Shown piece by piece: positions 37,917 through 47,353 of a stretch of 64,000 nt of DNA (positions are counted from its first letter, which is position 1; every line of letters starts with the position of its first letter). The translations under genes and the position numbers were made by a program. This DNA comes from Cupriavidus sp. WKF15. Its GTDB lineage: Bacteria; Pseudomonadota; Gammaproteobacteria; Burkholderiales; Burkholderiaceae. The notes below the pieces were generated by a model. It was not told the origin of the DNA, did no database searches, and saw only the letters and a program-made list of their open reading frames with translations. The DNA lies in the NCBI RefSeq assembly GCF_029278605.1, contig NZ_CP119572.1:558001-622000 (forward strand), written 5' to 3'.

Positions 37917-38097
37917 ACGTTGCTCCGGCACGACCATATGCCGGCCGGGCATACCTTCAAGCGAACTCGGTCGTTTGGTTTTGGCCGGAACATTGCTATC
38001 GTGTGACCTTTGGACCCGGGCGCCAAGACCCTGGCCCGCGACGGCGTCGTTCTGGTTCCGGCGCCCTGGTCATTCATTTCCTTCGACGGTGCCCCCT

Positions 38098-39102
38098 ATG
38101 TCCCGCCTGCCCCTGCGCTTCTCGTTCCGCTCCGCTCTTCAGCTGACTGCCGGCCTGGCCGCAGCGTGCGCCATGGCCGCCCCCGCGCACGCGCAAGGCG
38201 AGTGGCCGACGCAGCCGGTGACCATCCTGATGGGTTTCACCGCCGGCTCGGGCGTGGATATGGTGGGCCGCACGCTGCAGGAATCGCTGCAGAAGTCGCT
38301 CAAGACCACGATCATCTACGACTACCGTCCGGGCGCCGGCGGCAACGTGGCCTCGGAAGTCGTGGCCCATGCCAGGCCGGATGGCTACACGCTGCTGCTG
38401 GGCACGGCCGCCACGCATGGCATCAACCCGGCGCTGTACAAGAGCCTGCCGTTCGATGCCGATGCCGATTTCACGCCGATCGCGCCGCTGGTAGAAGTCT
38501 CGAACGTGCTGACCATCAACCCGGCCGTGATCGACGTGAAGTCGGTTAAGGAATTCATCGAGAAGGTCAAGGCCAACCCGGGCAAGTACAACTACGCATC
38601 CACGGGCAATGGCACCGGCACGCACCTGGCGTTCGCCGAATTCAATGCGCGCGCCGGTCTCGACATGGTCCACGTCCCATACAAGGGTGGCCCCGATGCG
38701 CTGCAGGCCGTGCTCAAGGGCGAAGTCTGCTGCATCTTCAACCAGGTCCAGAGCGTGCTGCCGCAGTATCGTGCGGGCAAGGTGCGCTTGCTCGGCGTGA
38801 CCACGAGCAAGCGCGTGCCGGTGGTACCGGAGGTGCCGACCATTGCTGAAAGCGCGCTGCCCGGCTTCAACAGCACCATCTGGTTCGGCTTCTTCGGGCC
38901 GAAGGGGCTGGACCCGAAGATCACGCACAAGATCAACGACGCGGTGAAGGCCGCGCTGGAAACGCCGGCCATCCGCCAGAAGCTGATCGACGCGGGGAAT
39001 TCGCCGCGTGTGGAAAGCGTGGATCAGTTCCGTACGACGGTGAAGGCGGACCGGCAGAAGTGGGCGGGGGTGGTGAAGACGGTGGGGGCTTCGATCGATT
39101 GA
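38098..39102 (+). CDS. Bug-family periplasmic solute-binding protein (TctC-like)
   Basis: A 334-aa secreted binding protein. The signal peptide (RSALQLTAGLAAACAMAAPAHA) is followed by WPTQPVTILMGFTAGSGVD, the typical Bug start, and by RPGAGGNVASEVVA and VPYKGGPDALQAVL. Such proteins bind carboxylates or amides for tripartite tricarboxylate transporters or for signalling. No TctA/TctB genes adjoin, so it is an orphan like most Bug proteins in Burkholderiales. The ATG at 38098 begins the signal peptide. Confidence 0.93.
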   Translation: MSRLPLRFSFRSALQLTAGLAAACAMAAPAHAQGEWPTQPVTILMGFTAGSGVDMVGRTLQESLQKSLKTTIIYDYRPGAGGNVASEVVAHARPDGYTLLLGTAATHGINPALYKSLPFDADADFTPIAPLVEVSNVLTINPAVIDVKSVKEFIEKVKANPGKYNYASTGNGTGTHLAFAEFNARAGLDMVHVPYKGGPDALQAVLKGEVCCIFNQVQSVLPQYRAGKVRLLGVTTSKRVPVVPEVPTIAESALPGFNSTIWFGFFGPKGLDPKITHKINDAVKAALETPAIRQKLIDAGNSPRVESVDQFRTTVKADRQKWAGVVKTVGASID

Positions 39103-39162
39103 TCGGGGTTGGAAGGGGCGCGCCCGTGGAGTTGCGGGCGTGAAGGGCGCCGGCTAGTGAAA

Positions 39163-39477
39163 CTAGAAGTAGAGTTGCTTCAGGTGTTTGCTATGGAGCA
39201 AGAAGTCCACGGCAAACAATGAGAGCGGGATAAAGGCGATGCATAGTAGCCAGATTGCCCGCTGCCTGATGGAGCGACCCCATGCCATGGTGGCACCCGC
39301 CGCAAAGGGTGTCACCAGGTACGCCGTGAGGGCGTGGAACGTGACCCACGGCGGGCAATCTTCGGCGCAGGAGGAAATCCTCCACGTATCCGCGACAAAC
39401 GCCGGCAACAGGTCAATCACGCACCCCAGGGCAAAGCCAACGAGGAAAAGCAGGGTCTTTGTAATGAATGTCTTCAT
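39163..39477 (-). CDS. Three-helix membrane protein, candidate immunity protein for the Tae4 effector
   Basis: A 104-aa protein of no family I recognise. Three hydrophobic helices (about residues 5-27, 45-66, 73-94) and the positive-inside rule suggest N-terminus in the cytoplasm, with a short periplasmic loop (DTWRISSCAEDCPPW) that contains two Cys, and the C-terminus outside. It begins ten bases after the tae4 stop, the usual place of an immunity gene. Known Tai4 immunity proteins are soluble periplasmic, so this would be a different kind. Base composition is low in GC (29 of 60 in one stretch counted by eye). Confidence 0.6.
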   Translation of the reverse strand: MKTFITKTLLFLVGFALGCVIDLLPAFVADTWRISSCAEDCPPWVTFHALTAYLVTPFAAGATMAWGRSIRQRAIWLLCIAFIPLSLFAVDFLLHSKHLKQLYF

Positions 39478-39487
39478 GGTTTCGTGA

Positions 39488-40123
39488 TCAGCTGATTTCG
39501 AAGAACCAGATTGTTCGGGCTCTGCTCAGGTCGTGGTAGAGCTTCGGGATGCTGCTAATGCCCAAACGGAATCTCAGGAAATTGTGAAAGGCTCCAGTGA
39601 TGCCATTTGCCGTGAGCGTGGCACCGTTCCACAGGTCAATATGACCTCCCGTCGCGGCATCGGGTGAATCCTCATCGCGCTGCCGATACTCACCAAAGAA
39701 GATGATTCCGGTCCGGCCGCGCACCTTGTCCTGCCAGTCCGGCCCGGTCACCACATCCGGCTTCTGGGGCAACCCTGCAAACGGCTTCAGGCAAAGCCAT
39801 TGAGCCATTTCGTCCGCACGCGTCGCAGTCGGTTTCCCGTTCAGAAGAATGCGGCCGAGCGTTGATTTCCCCCGGCCTGGCCTGACGTTCTGCTGGGAGA
39901 ACGATTTCATATCGATGCCGATACGGTGCAGGGTTGCACTGAGGCGAATGGCGCACTGGTTGGAGTGAGTCCTTTCCGGATCGCTATAAGGCCTGCCAGT
40001 GACGTAGTTGTCCCAGAGTTGCTGGAAGCTGACCGGCCAGATCTTCAGGTTTAGGGTCGAGCCTGCAACGGGATTTGTCCGGACCGTGCGGCTGCCGGTT
40101 GCGGGAAGCGATTGCGCTGGCAT
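39488..40123 (-). CDS. tae4: Type VI secretion amidase effector, Tae4 family
   Basis: A 211-aa papain-like amidase that cuts peptidoglycan peptides (gamma-D-Glu to mDAP bond in characterised Tae4) in the periplasm of a rival cell. The catalytic Cys is Cys57 in SNQCAIRLS, and the catalytic His is His161 in GGHIDLWNG, both in the family pattern. The ATG at 40123 has GAGG six bases upstream and lies two bases after the PAAR stop. GC is lower than in flanking genes. No signal peptide, as expected for secretion by a type VI machine. Confidence 0.86.
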   Translation of the reverse strand: MPAQSLPATGSRTVRTNPVAGSTLNLKIWPVSFQQLWDNYVTGRPYSDPERTHSNQCAIRLSATLHRIGIDMKSFSQQNVRPGRGKSTLGRILLNGKPTATRADEMAQWLCLKPFAGLPQKPDVVTGPDWQDKVRGRTGIIFFGEYRQRDEDSPDAATGGHIDLWNGATLTANGITGAFHNFLRFRLGISSIPKLYHDLSRARTIWFFEIS

Positions 40124-40125
40124 GA

Positions 40126-40626
40126 TCAACCTCGCGCCAGGGCATCGTCGCCCCAGAAGATCTCATAGTTGCCGAGGCTCTCCGTGGCGATGCGGGGCAT
40201 CAGTCCGGCCGTGTCGAGCCTGCCGCTGAAACGGCGTCCGTAGACCGCTTCGTCATAGACTCCGGCCTCCCCCTGAAAATCGCTTTGCACAGGATGCTTT
40301 GCAAAGCCCTGCGCAACAAGCTCGTCATGCGTCAGCACGTGGCGCATGCCCGTCATGGAGTGAATCAGCCGCGGCGGGGGATCGCACCGGCAGATGCAGA
40401 GGTCGCCGTCGAGCGCATCCTTCCGCCCATGGAACGAGTTGGCGTGCCGTGGTCCGACACAAAGAATATGACCCGTGGTCTTGCAGGCGGGACACCAGAC
40501 GGCATCGCCCTCCAGCGCGAGTGGTACGCCCATCTGGGTCATTCTGGCGTCGTTGGCGCCAACCACGATACCGTTGCTGGTGGTCCTGTCGCCTTGTACG
40601 AGGTTGTATCGGATGTGTCGCTGCAT
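40126..40626 (-). CDS. PAAR-domain spike-tip protein of type VI secretion
   Basis: A 166-aa protein with an N-terminal PAAR domain (residues about 1-90): it has the GD-T turns (VQGDRTTSNGIVVGAND), the metal-binding WCPACKTTGHI, and CICRCDPPPRLIHS at the domain end. The remaining roughly 75 residues form an unrecognised extension. PAAR proteins sharpen the VgrG spike and carry effectors. I chose the ATG at 40626 because AAGGA lies seven bases upstream; a TTG 15 bases earlier would remove that site. It heads the cassette with tae4 and the membrane protein. No vgrG is within the window. Confidence 0.87.
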   Translation of the reverse strand: MQRHIRYNLVQGDRTTSNGIVVGANDARMTQMGVPLALEGDAVWCPACKTTGHILCVGPRHANSFHGRKDALDGDLCICRCDPPPRLIHSMTGMRHVLTHDELVAQGFAKHPVQSDFQGEAGVYDEAVYGRRFSGRLDTAGLMPRIATESLGNYEIFWGDDALARG

Positions 40627-40840
40627 GGGATGGTCCTTCAATGTCCGAGAAGGGGCGCATCCATGCGTATAGCGCCGACAGGGCGCTATTGGAATCGGCG
40701 GATTCCTAAAGTTGTTGAGGAATCGGCTCTATCGCAGGGCAGGCAATCGTGTTCGCGCGGGCCGTCCTGCCCGCAAGAGAAGGGGGCTTCGCGCGATCAC
40801 GACAAGCCGGCACATCGCTGCTGCGAAGAGCGACGGGAGC

Positions 40841-41827
40841 TTACCCTCCAAACGCCGCCGCAGCCCGCTGCAGCCGATCCCTGACCCCAGCCCATTCATG
40901 ACCATCCGGCAGCGGCTCGAACACCAGCCGCGTGTAGCCCTGCTTGTCCAGCTTGCGCAGCAGGCGGTACAGCTCGCGGGCGTAAGTGGTGGCATCGGCG
41001 GGCGCCTGCACCCACGTGCAACGGGGATCTTCGACCGGCGCACGCCCAACCCATGCCACGCGTGCATCGGCGGCCAGGCCGGGCAGTTGCGCCGCCAGTT
41101 CGGCCGCATGAGCCAGCACCAGCGGCGTATGCGGGGCATAGTGCGCCTTGAGCGTGCCAGACGCGCGCGGGGCGGCGGCATCAGGCGGCAGCGGCGCTTC
41201 GCCGAGCACCTGAGCCATCATCGCCGGCGTGATCGCGCCCGGACGCAGCAGCACCGGGCCGATGCCCTGGTCCAGCCGCGACAGGTCGACGATGGTCGAT
41301 TCGATCCCCACTTCCACGCCATCGCCTTCGAGCACATAGACCGCATCGCCGAACTCGTCGCGCACATGCTGCGCCGTGGTCGGGCTGACCTGGCCGAACT
41401 TGTTGGCCGAGGGTGCGGCAATGCCGCCGCGGCCGCGCTTGAAGCGCGACAGCAGCGCCTGCGCAACCGGATGCGACGGGCAGCGCAGGCCAATGCTGTC
41501 CTGCCCGCCGGCCACTGCCGCATCGATATGCGCGGCACGCTTGAGGATCAGCGTGAGCGGGCCGGGCCAGAACGCTTCGATCAGCTTGTTCGCGGCTTCC
41601 GGCACCTCGTCGACCCAATAGCCGATGTCGGCGCCGTCCACCACGTGCACGATGACCGGGTGGTTAGACGGACGGCCCTTGAGCGCGAAGATGCGCGCCA
41701 CTGCTTCCGGGTTCTCGGCGTCGGCGCCGAGCCCGTAGACGGTTTCAGTGGGAAAGGCGACCAGCTGGCCGGCCTCCAGCAGGCGGACCGCTTCGTCCAG
41801 TTCGGCGGCCGTGGGCATGCGCGACAT
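40841..41827 (-). CDS. tsaC: L-threonylcarbamoyladenylate synthase (Sua5/YrdC/YwlC type)
   Basis: Makes threonylcarbamoyl-AMP for the universal t6A37 modification of ANN-decoding tRNAs. The YrdC core has the motif FPTETVYGLGADAEN and the KGRPSNHPVIVHV segment. The C-terminal third is a Sua5 domain, so at 328 aa this is the long Sua5 form rather than the short TsaC of E. coli. Last gene of the minus-strand run starting at pgk, 39 bases after purK. Confidence 0.94.
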   Translation of the reverse strand: MSRMPTAAELDEAVRLLEAGQLVAFPTETVYGLGADAENPEAVARIFALKGRPSNHPVIVHVVDGADIGYWVDEVPEAANKLIEAFWPGPLTLILKRAAHIDAAVAGGQDSIGLRCPSHPVAQALLSRFKRGRGGIAAPSANKFGQVSPTTAQHVRDEFGDAVYVLEGDGVEVGIESTIVDLSRLDQGIGPVLLRPGAITPAMMAQVLGEAPLPPDAAAPRASGTLKAHYAPHTPLVLAHAAELAAQLPGLAADARVAWVGRAPVEDPRCTWVQAPADATTYARELYRLLRKLDKQGYTRLVFEPLPDGHEWAGVRDRLQRAAAAFGG

Positions 41828-41866
41828 CGTGTTCCTTGAGGCTGGCGTGGCAGTGTTGCGGAGTGT

Positions 41867-43111
41867 TCAGAGCGGGATGTGCAGCGCTTGCTCGGCCACC
41901 CGGAATGCCTGTTCCGCGGCCTCGGCGTTTTCGCCAATGCAGTTCACGTGGCCCATCTTGCGCGACGGGCGCGCATCGCTCTTGCCGTACAGGTGCAGCT
42001 TGGCTCCGGGCTGGACCAGGACTTCATCCCAAGCCGGCGTGCGCTCCAGGCCGAACTCGAACCACACGTCGCCAAGCAGGTTCAGCATCTTGCCGGCCGA
42101 ATGCTGGCGCGTGCTGCCCAGCGGCAGGCGGGCCATGGCGCGCACCTGCTGCTCGAACTGGCTGGTTTCGCACGCGTCCATGGTGATGTGGCCGGAGTTG
42201 TGCGGGCGCGGTGCCATTTCGTTGGCGATCAGCGAGCCATCGGTGAGCACGAAGAATTCGATGCAGAGCACGCCCACATAGCCCATCTCGGTGGCGATGA
42301 TCGCGGCGGCGGCGCGGGCGCGGTCGGCGATCGCGGCCGAGACGCTGGTGGACGGCATCGTCGTCGAGAACAGGATGCCGTCGCGGTGCACGTTCTCGGC
42401 CAGCGGCCAGGTTGCGGTGCTGCCATCGGCGGCGCGTGCGGCCAGCACCGAGACCTCGTAGGCCAGCGGCAGCATCTGCTCGAGCACGCACGGCACGTGC
42501 TGCATGGCCTTCCACGCGGCGCGCACGTCTTCGCGCGTCTTCACGCGGGCCTGGCCCTTGCCGTCATAGCCCATGCGCGCCGTCTTGAGGATGCCCGGCA
42601 GCACCGTGTCGGGCAACTGGTCCACGTCCGCATCGTGCTGGATCACCCAGTGCGGAGCGGTCGGCACGCCGGTGCGCTCGGCGCACGAGGCAAAGAACTT
42701 CTTCTCGCCGATGCGGTTCTGCGCGATCGACACGCAGTAGCCGCGCGGCGCGACAAAGGAGCCGAGCTGTTCCAGCCGGTCCAGCGACAGCGACGGCACG
42801 TTCTCGAACTCCGTGCTGACGGCCTGGCACAGCTTTGCCATCTCGGCCAGCGCGGCCTCGTCGGTGTAAGGCGCGCAGATATGCTTGTCGGCCACGGAGC
42901 CGGCAGGGCTGTCCTGGTCCGGGTCGAGCACGCAGACGCGATAGCCCATGGCCTGCGCCGCATGCGTGAACATGCGGCCAAGCTGACCGCCGCCAAGCAT
43001 GCCGAGCCAGGCGCCGGGCAGGATGGGCGCGCTGGGGTTGTCGACGCCGAACTCGGCGCGCGACTCCGGCGTATGGGCTTCGGAGAGGTGGGGATGGATA
43101 TCGGTCGGCAT
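41867..43111 (-). CDS. purK: N5-carboxyaminoimidazole ribonucleotide synthase PurK
   Basis: ATP-grasp enzyme of purine biosynthesis. It converts AIR, bicarbonate and ATP to N5-CAIR, which PurE then isomerises. The segment [12 protein letters not shown] is the preATP-grasp start, and [12 protein letters not shown] is the C-terminal signature. At 414 aa it has a somewhat long N-terminus of about 30 residues before the fold. Follows purE by 39 bases. Confidence 0.96.
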   Translation of the reverse strand: MPTDIHPHLSEAHTPESRAEFGVDNPSAPILPGAWLGMLGGGQLGRMFTHAAQAMGYRVCVLDPDQDSPAGSVADKHICAPYTDEAALAEMAKLCQAVSTEFENVPSLSLDRLEQLGSFVAPRGYCVSIAQNRIGEKKFFASCAERTGVPTAPHWVIQHDADVDQLPDTVLPGILKTARMGYDGKGQARVKTREDVRAAWKAMQHVPCVLEQMLPLAYEVSVLAARAADGSTATWPLAENVHRDGILFSTTMPSTSVSAAIADRARAAAAIIATEMGYVGVLCIEFFVLTDGSLIANEMAPRPHNSGHITMDACETSQFEQQVRAMARLPLGSTRQHSAGKMLNLLGDVWFEFGLERTPAWDEVLVQPGAKLHLYGKSDARPSRKMGHVNCIGENAEAAEQAFRVAEQALHIPL

Positions 43112-43150
43112 TGCTCGGTTCCGTGGTTTCCGGGGGTTACGGCTCGGTGA

Positions 43151-43648
43151 TTACAGCGGCAGCGTCATGGCGCGGGCAGCCTCGGTCTGCTTCGCGCGGA
43201 AGGCTTCCAGGGCATTGGCCAGGGCCTCGTCGGTGGTGGCCAGCGTGGCGATGGCGTGCAGAGCCGCATTGGCGGCACCGGCTTCGCCGATCGCAAACGT
43301 CGCCACCGGCACGCCCTTGGGCATCTGCACGATCGACAGCAGCGAATCCTCGCCGCGCAGGTACCTGGACGGCACCGGCACGCCGAACACCGGCACGATG
43401 GTCTTGGCGGCGATCATGCCCGGCAGGTGCGCGGCACCGCCGGCGCCGGCGATGATCGCGCGGATGCCGCGGCCGCGCGCGGTCTCGGCATAGCGGAACA
43501 TGTCGTCAGCCATGCGGTGCGCCGAGACCACCTGGGCCTCGAACGGCACGCCGAAATCCTTCAGCATGGCCACGGCGTGCTGCATCACGTCCCAGTCGGA
43601 ACTGCTGCCCATTACGACGCCGACGACCGGCTTGTCTTGCTTGCTCAC
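43151..43648 (-). CDS. purE: N5-CAIR mutase PurE
   Basis: Catalyses N5-CAIR to CAIR in purine synthesis. The class I motif [14 protein letters not shown] and [10 protein letters not shown] with the catalytic His are present, as is [11 protein letters not shown]. Length 165 aa is normal. The start is GTG at 43648 with GGAGGAC just upstream. It lies between purC and purK. Confidence 0.97.
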   Translation of the reverse strand: MSKQDKPVVGVVMGSSSDWDVMQHAVAMLKDFGVPFEAQVVSAHRMADDMFRYAETARGRGIRAIIAGAGGAAHLPGMIAAKTIVPVFGVPVPSRYLRGEDSLLSIVQMPKGVPVATFAIGEAGAANAALHAIATLATTDEALANALEAFRAKQTEAARAMTLPL

Positions 43649-43664
43649 GTCCTGTCCTCCGGGC

Positions 43665-44573
43665 TTACTGCAGTTCCTCGCCGGTCAGGCGCGTCAGCGC
43701 CTCACGATACTTAGCGGCGGTCTTCTCGATCACGTCGTCCGGCAGCTTCGGCGCCGGCGCGGTCTTGGGCCACGGCTTGCCGTCGATGCGCACGGCTTCC
43801 AGCCAGTCGCGCACGAACTGCTTGTCGAACGACGGCGGGTTGGTGCCGACCTGGTATGAATCGGCCGGCCAGAAGCGCGACGAATCGGCGGTCAGGACTT
43901 CGTCCATCAGCGTGAGGGTGCCGTTCTCGTCCAGGCCGAACTCGAACTTGGTGTCGGCGATGATGATGCCGCGCGTGGCCGCGTAATCGGCCGCTTCCTT
44001 GTACAGGCGGATCGAGATATCGCGCATCTGGCGGGCCAGCGCCACGCCGATGCGTTCCTCGACCTCGCCGAACGAGATGTTCTCGTCGTGCTCGCCCATC
44101 TCGGCCTTGGCGGCCGGGGTGAAGATCGGCTCGGGCAGCTTCTGCGCGTTCTGCAGGCCGGCCGGCAGCTCGATGCCACACACCTTGCCCGTCGCCTGGT
44201 AGTCCTTCCAGCCGCTGCCGGCCAGGTAGCCGCGCACCACGGCTTCCACCAGGATCGGCTTCAGGCGCTTGACCACCACGGCGCGGCCCTGCACCTGCGC
44301 GACTTCCTCGGGCTTCACCACGGTTTCCGCGGCGACATCGGTCTCGTGGTTCGGCACGATATGCGCGAGCTTGCGGAACCAGAAGTTCGCCATCTGGTTC
44401 AGCACGCGGCCCTTGTCGGGAATGGGCTCGCCCATGATGACGTCGAAGGCCGACAGGCGGTCGGTGGTAACGATCAGCAGCTTGTCTTCGCCGACGGCGT
44501 AGTTGTCGCGCACCTTGCCGTGGCCGAGCAGCGGCAGCGATTGGATGGAGGACTGGTAGAGAGCGTTAGGCAT
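43665..44573 (-). CDS. purC: Phosphoribosylaminoimidazole-succinocarboxamide synthase PurC
   Basis: SAICAR synthase, joining CAIR and aspartate with ATP. The opening [12 protein letters not shown] is the family signature, and the segment [19 protein letters not shown] is also typical. The 302-aa length is the long beta-proteobacterial form. It lies 16 bases upstream of purE on the same strand, downstream of the aldolase terminator. Confidence 0.97.
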   Translation of the reverse strand: MPNALYQSSIQSLPLLGHGKVRDNYAVGEDKLLIVTTDRLSAFDVIMGEPIPDKGRVLNQMANFWFRKLAHIVPNHETDVAAETVVKPEEVAQVQGRAVVVKRLKPILVEAVVRGYLAGSGWKDYQATGKVCGIELPAGLQNAQKLPEPIFTPAAKAEMGEHDENISFGEVEERIGVALARQMRDISIRLYKEAADYAATRGIIIADTKFEFGLDENGTLTLMDEVLTADSSRFWPADSYQVGTNPPSFDKQFVRDWLEAVRIDGKPWPKTAPAPKLPDDVIEKTAAKYREALTRLTGEELQ

Positions 44574-44638
44574 GGTGGTTCCGATAAAACGGCGAAGCCG
44601 CCGGGCACGGAATGCTGCCGCGGCGGCCGGAACGTCAA

Positions 44639-44666
44639 ACCGCCGTCCGCGTGTGCGGATGGCGGT
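44639..44666 (-). terminator. Hairpin after the aldolase gene
   Basis: A 12-bp stem with one G-U pair (ACCGCCGTCCGC with its partner) around loop GTGT, with a modest T-rich tail on the minus strand (GGTTTGACGTT). It lies nine bases after the fba stop, before purC. It may reduce, not stop, read-through into the pur genes. Confidence 0.65.
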
Positions 44667-44675
44667 CAGGGGACA

Positions 44676-45740
44676 TTACTGCACAACCTGGGCAAGCTTG
44701 CCCGACTTGTACTGGCTGGCGATATCCGCCAGCGATACCGACTTGATCTTGCTGGCCTGGCCTTCGCAGCCGAAGGCGATGTAGCGGGCCTTGCACACTT
44801 GCTTGGCGGCCTCGCGGGCCGGCTTCAGGTATTCGCGCGGGTCGAACTTGCTCGGGTTCTCGACAAAGAAGCGGCGGATCGCGCCGGTCATGGCCAGGCG
44901 GATGTCGGTGTCGATGTTGATCTTGCGCACGCCATACTTGATGGCTTCCTGGATTTCCTCGACCGGCACGCCGTAGGTTTCCTTCATGTCGCCGCCGAAC
45001 TTGCGGATCTCTTCGAGCAGTTCCTGCGGCACCGACGACGAGCCGTGCATCACCAGGTGGGTGTTGGGGATGCGCGCGTGGATTTCCTTGATGCGGTTGA
45101 TCGCCAGGATGTCGCCGGTCGGCTTGCGCGTGAACTTGTAGGCGCCGTGCGAGGTGCCGATGGCGATGGCCAGTGCGTCGAGCTGGGTGGCCTTGACGAA
45201 GTCGGCGGCCTGCTCGGGGTCGGTCAGCAGCATGGAGTGGTCCAGCTTGCCTTCGGCGCCGATGCCGTCCTCTTCACCGGCTTCGCCGGTTTCCAGCGAG
45301 CCCAGGCAGCCCAGTTCGCCTTCGACGGTCACGCCGATCGCGTGCGACAGCTGCACGACCTTGCGGGTCACGTCGACGTTGTACTCGTAGTCGGCCGGGG
45401 TCTTGCCGTCTTCGCGCAGCGAGCCGTCCATCATCACCGACGAGAAGCCCAGGTCGATCGCGGCCTGGCAGATCGCCGGCGACTGGCCGTGGTCCTGGTG
45501 CATCACCACCGGGATGTGCGGGTAGGCCTCGACCGCGGCTTCGATCAGGTGGCGCAGGAAGTGCTCGCCGGCATATTTGCGGGCGCCTGCCGAGGCCTGC
45601 ATGATCACCGGGGCGTTGACCTCGTCGGCCGCCTGCATGATGGCCTGGACCTGCTCGAGGTTGTTCACGTTGAATGCCGGCAGACCATAGCCGTTTTCGG
45701 CAGCGTGGTCGAGCAGCTGGCGCATCGATACGAGTGGCAT
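44676..45740 (-). CDS. fba: Class II fructose-bisphosphate aldolase
   Basis: Zinc-dependent aldolase for glycolysis and gluconeogenesis (and the Calvin cycle in autotrophic relatives). It opens with [27 protein letters not shown] and carries the zinc-binding [11 protein letters not shown] and the signature [18 protein letters not shown]. Length 354 aa matches the CbbA/Fba form of this group. I used the Met at 45740; the frame is open to 45830 but homology begins here. It follows pyk after 138 bases, a gap with no gene. Confidence 0.96.
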   Translation of the reverse strand: MPLVSMRQLLDHAAENGYGLPAFNVNNLEQVQAIMQAADEVNAPVIMQASAGARKYAGEHFLRHLIEAAVEAYPHIPVVMHQDHGQSPAICQAAIDLGFSSVMMDGSLREDGKTPADYEYNVDVTRKVVQLSHAIGVTVEGELGCLGSLETGEAGEEDGIGAEGKLDHSMLLTDPEQAADFVKATQLDALAIAIGTSHGAYKFTRKPTGDILAINRIKEIHARIPNTHLVMHGSSSVPQELLEEIRKFGGDMKETYGVPVEEIQEAIKYGVRKINIDTDIRLAMTGAIRRFFVENPSKFDPREYLKPAREAAKQVCKARYIAFGCEGQASKIKSVSLADIASQYKSGKLAQVVQ

Positions 45741-45878
45741 GTCAAAACTCCTGAAGGTAAATGGTGTGTCTCTGAATCTTGTTCTGCTGGCGCTTTCCGT
45801 CGCGCTGGCCATACTGGCCGGGCAGGCCATTCTGCACCGCTTGCCGCCGTGCTTCTGCCCGCCGTCGCACTAACTGCT

Positions 45879-47315
45879 TCAACTTCCCACCCTGACGATC
45901 TTGAGGGTGTTGGTGCCGCCGGGCTGGCCCATGGGCTCGCCGATGGTCAGCACGATGAAATCGCCGCGCTGCACCACGCCCTGCGCGAGCAGCAGCTCTT
46001 CGGCCTGCTCCAGCGCGGTGTCGCGGTCGGTGCTCGCCTGCAGCGGCAGCGGCACGACGTTGCGGTACAGCTGCATCTTGCGCTCGGACGCCACGTTCGG
46101 CGTCATCGCGTAGATCGGCACATGGATGCGGTGACGGCTCATCCACAGCGCGGTCGCGCCCGAATCGGTCAGCGCGGCAATCGCCTTCACTTGCAGATGA
46201 TAGGCGGTGAACAGCGCACCCATCGCCACCGACTGGTCGATGCGCGAGAAGGTCTGGTTGAGGAAGTCCGTGTCGAGCTGCACCACCTCTGACTTCTCGG
46301 CTTCGATGCAGACCGCGGCCATGGCCTCGACGGTCTCCACCGGGTAGCGGCCCGCGGCGGTCTCGGCCGACAGCATCACGGCGTCGGTGCCGTCGAGCAC
46401 GGCGTTGGCCACGTCGGAGACCTCGGCGCGCGTCGGCACCGGGTTCACGATCATGCTTTCCATCATCTGCGTGGCGGTGATGGTCAGCTTGTTGGCCTCG
46501 CGCGCGAGCCGGATCATGCGCTTTTGCAGCGCAGGCACGGCGGCGTTGCCGACTTCCACGGCCAGGTCGCCGCGCGCCACCATGATGCCGTCCGAGGCCT
46601 GCAGGATTTCCTCGAGCACGCCCGGGTTGATGGCTTCGGCGCGTTCGATCTTGGCGATCATGCGCGCCTTGTGGCCGTGCGGCTGGCCGGCCACGGCCGC
46701 CAGCTGGCGTGCCATCTCCATGTCGGTGGCGTTCTTCGGGAAGCTCACCGCGACATAGTCCGCGCCCAGCGACATGGCGGTCTTGATATCGTCCATGTCC
46801 TTGGCCGTCAGCGCCGGCGCCGACAGGCCGCCGCCCTGGCGGTTGATGCCCTTGTTGTTGGACAGCTCGCCGCCGATGCGCACTGTGGTGAAGATCTCGT
46901 TGCCGAGCACGCGGTCCACCACCAGCACGATCAGGCCGTCATTGAGCAGCAGCAGGTCGCCCGGACCGACGTCGCGCGGCAGGTCCTTGTAATCCAGTCC
47001 GACGCGCGCCTCGTTGCCCAGCTGGCAGGCCGAATCCAGGATGAACGAATCGCCCGGCTTGAGCGTGACCTTGCCGCTCTCGAACTTGCCCACGCGGATC
47101 TTGGGGCCCTGCAGGTCGGCCATGATGGCCACCTCGCGCCCGCAGGCCCGGGCCGCCTCGCGCACGAGCGCCGCGCGGTCGATATGGTCCTGCGCGGTGC
47201 CGTGCGAGAAGTTCAGCCGCACCACATCCACCCCGGCCGCGATCATGCGCGTAAGCACTTCCAGCGAACTGGAGGCGGGGCCGATGGTGGCGACGATCTT
47301 GGTCGAGCGGGTCAT
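45879..47315 (-). CDS. pyk: Pyruvate kinase
   Basis: Converts phosphoenolpyruvate and ADP to pyruvate and ATP. The opening TKIVATIGPASSSLEVLTRM and the active-site IMVARGDLAVEVG are characteristic, along with NATQMMES-type sequence ITATQMMESMIVNPVPTRAE. The 478-aa length is normal. It lies 38 bases after pgk on the same strand. Whether it is the allosteric type I or II form cannot be told by eye. Confidence 0.97.
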   Translation of the reverse strand: MTRSTKIVATIGPASSSLEVLTRMIAAGVDVVRLNFSHGTAQDHIDRAALVREAARACGREVAIMADLQGPKIRVGKFESGKVTLKPGDSFILDSACQLGNEARVGLDYKDLPRDVGPGDLLLLNDGLIVLVVDRVLGNEIFTTVRIGGELSNNKGINRQGGGLSAPALTAKDMDDIKTAMSLGADYVAVSFPKNATDMEMARQLAAVAGQPHGHKARMIAKIERAEAINPGVLEEILQASDGIMVARGDLAVEVGNAAVPALQKRMIRLAREANKLTITATQMMESMIVNPVPTRAEVSDVANAVLDGTDAVMLSAETAAGRYPVETVEAMAAVCIEAEKSEVVQLDTDFLNQTFSRIDQSVAMGALFTAYHLQVKAIAALTDSGATALWMSRHRIHVPIYAMTPNVASERKMQLYRNVVPLPLQASTDRDTALEQAEELLLAQGVVQRGDFIVLTIGEPMGQPGGTNTLKIVRVGS

Positions 47316-47353
47316 GGCGGGAGATCCTTGTGCGGACGTGGACGAGTCTGGCC

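Noticed and set aside
37917..38097. A TctAB transport operon around the Bug protein
   Set aside because: Neither side encodes a TctA or TctB protein; the Bug gene stands alone.
39188..39487. Plus-strand open frame of about 99 codons opposite the candidate immunity gene
   Set aside because: Hydrophilic without features, whereas the minus-strand frame has three clear helices and fits the cassette spacing.
44088..46292. A 734-codon plus-strand open frame opposite purC and fba
   Set aside because: Runs across three genes and their gaps on the other strand with no protein-like sequence.
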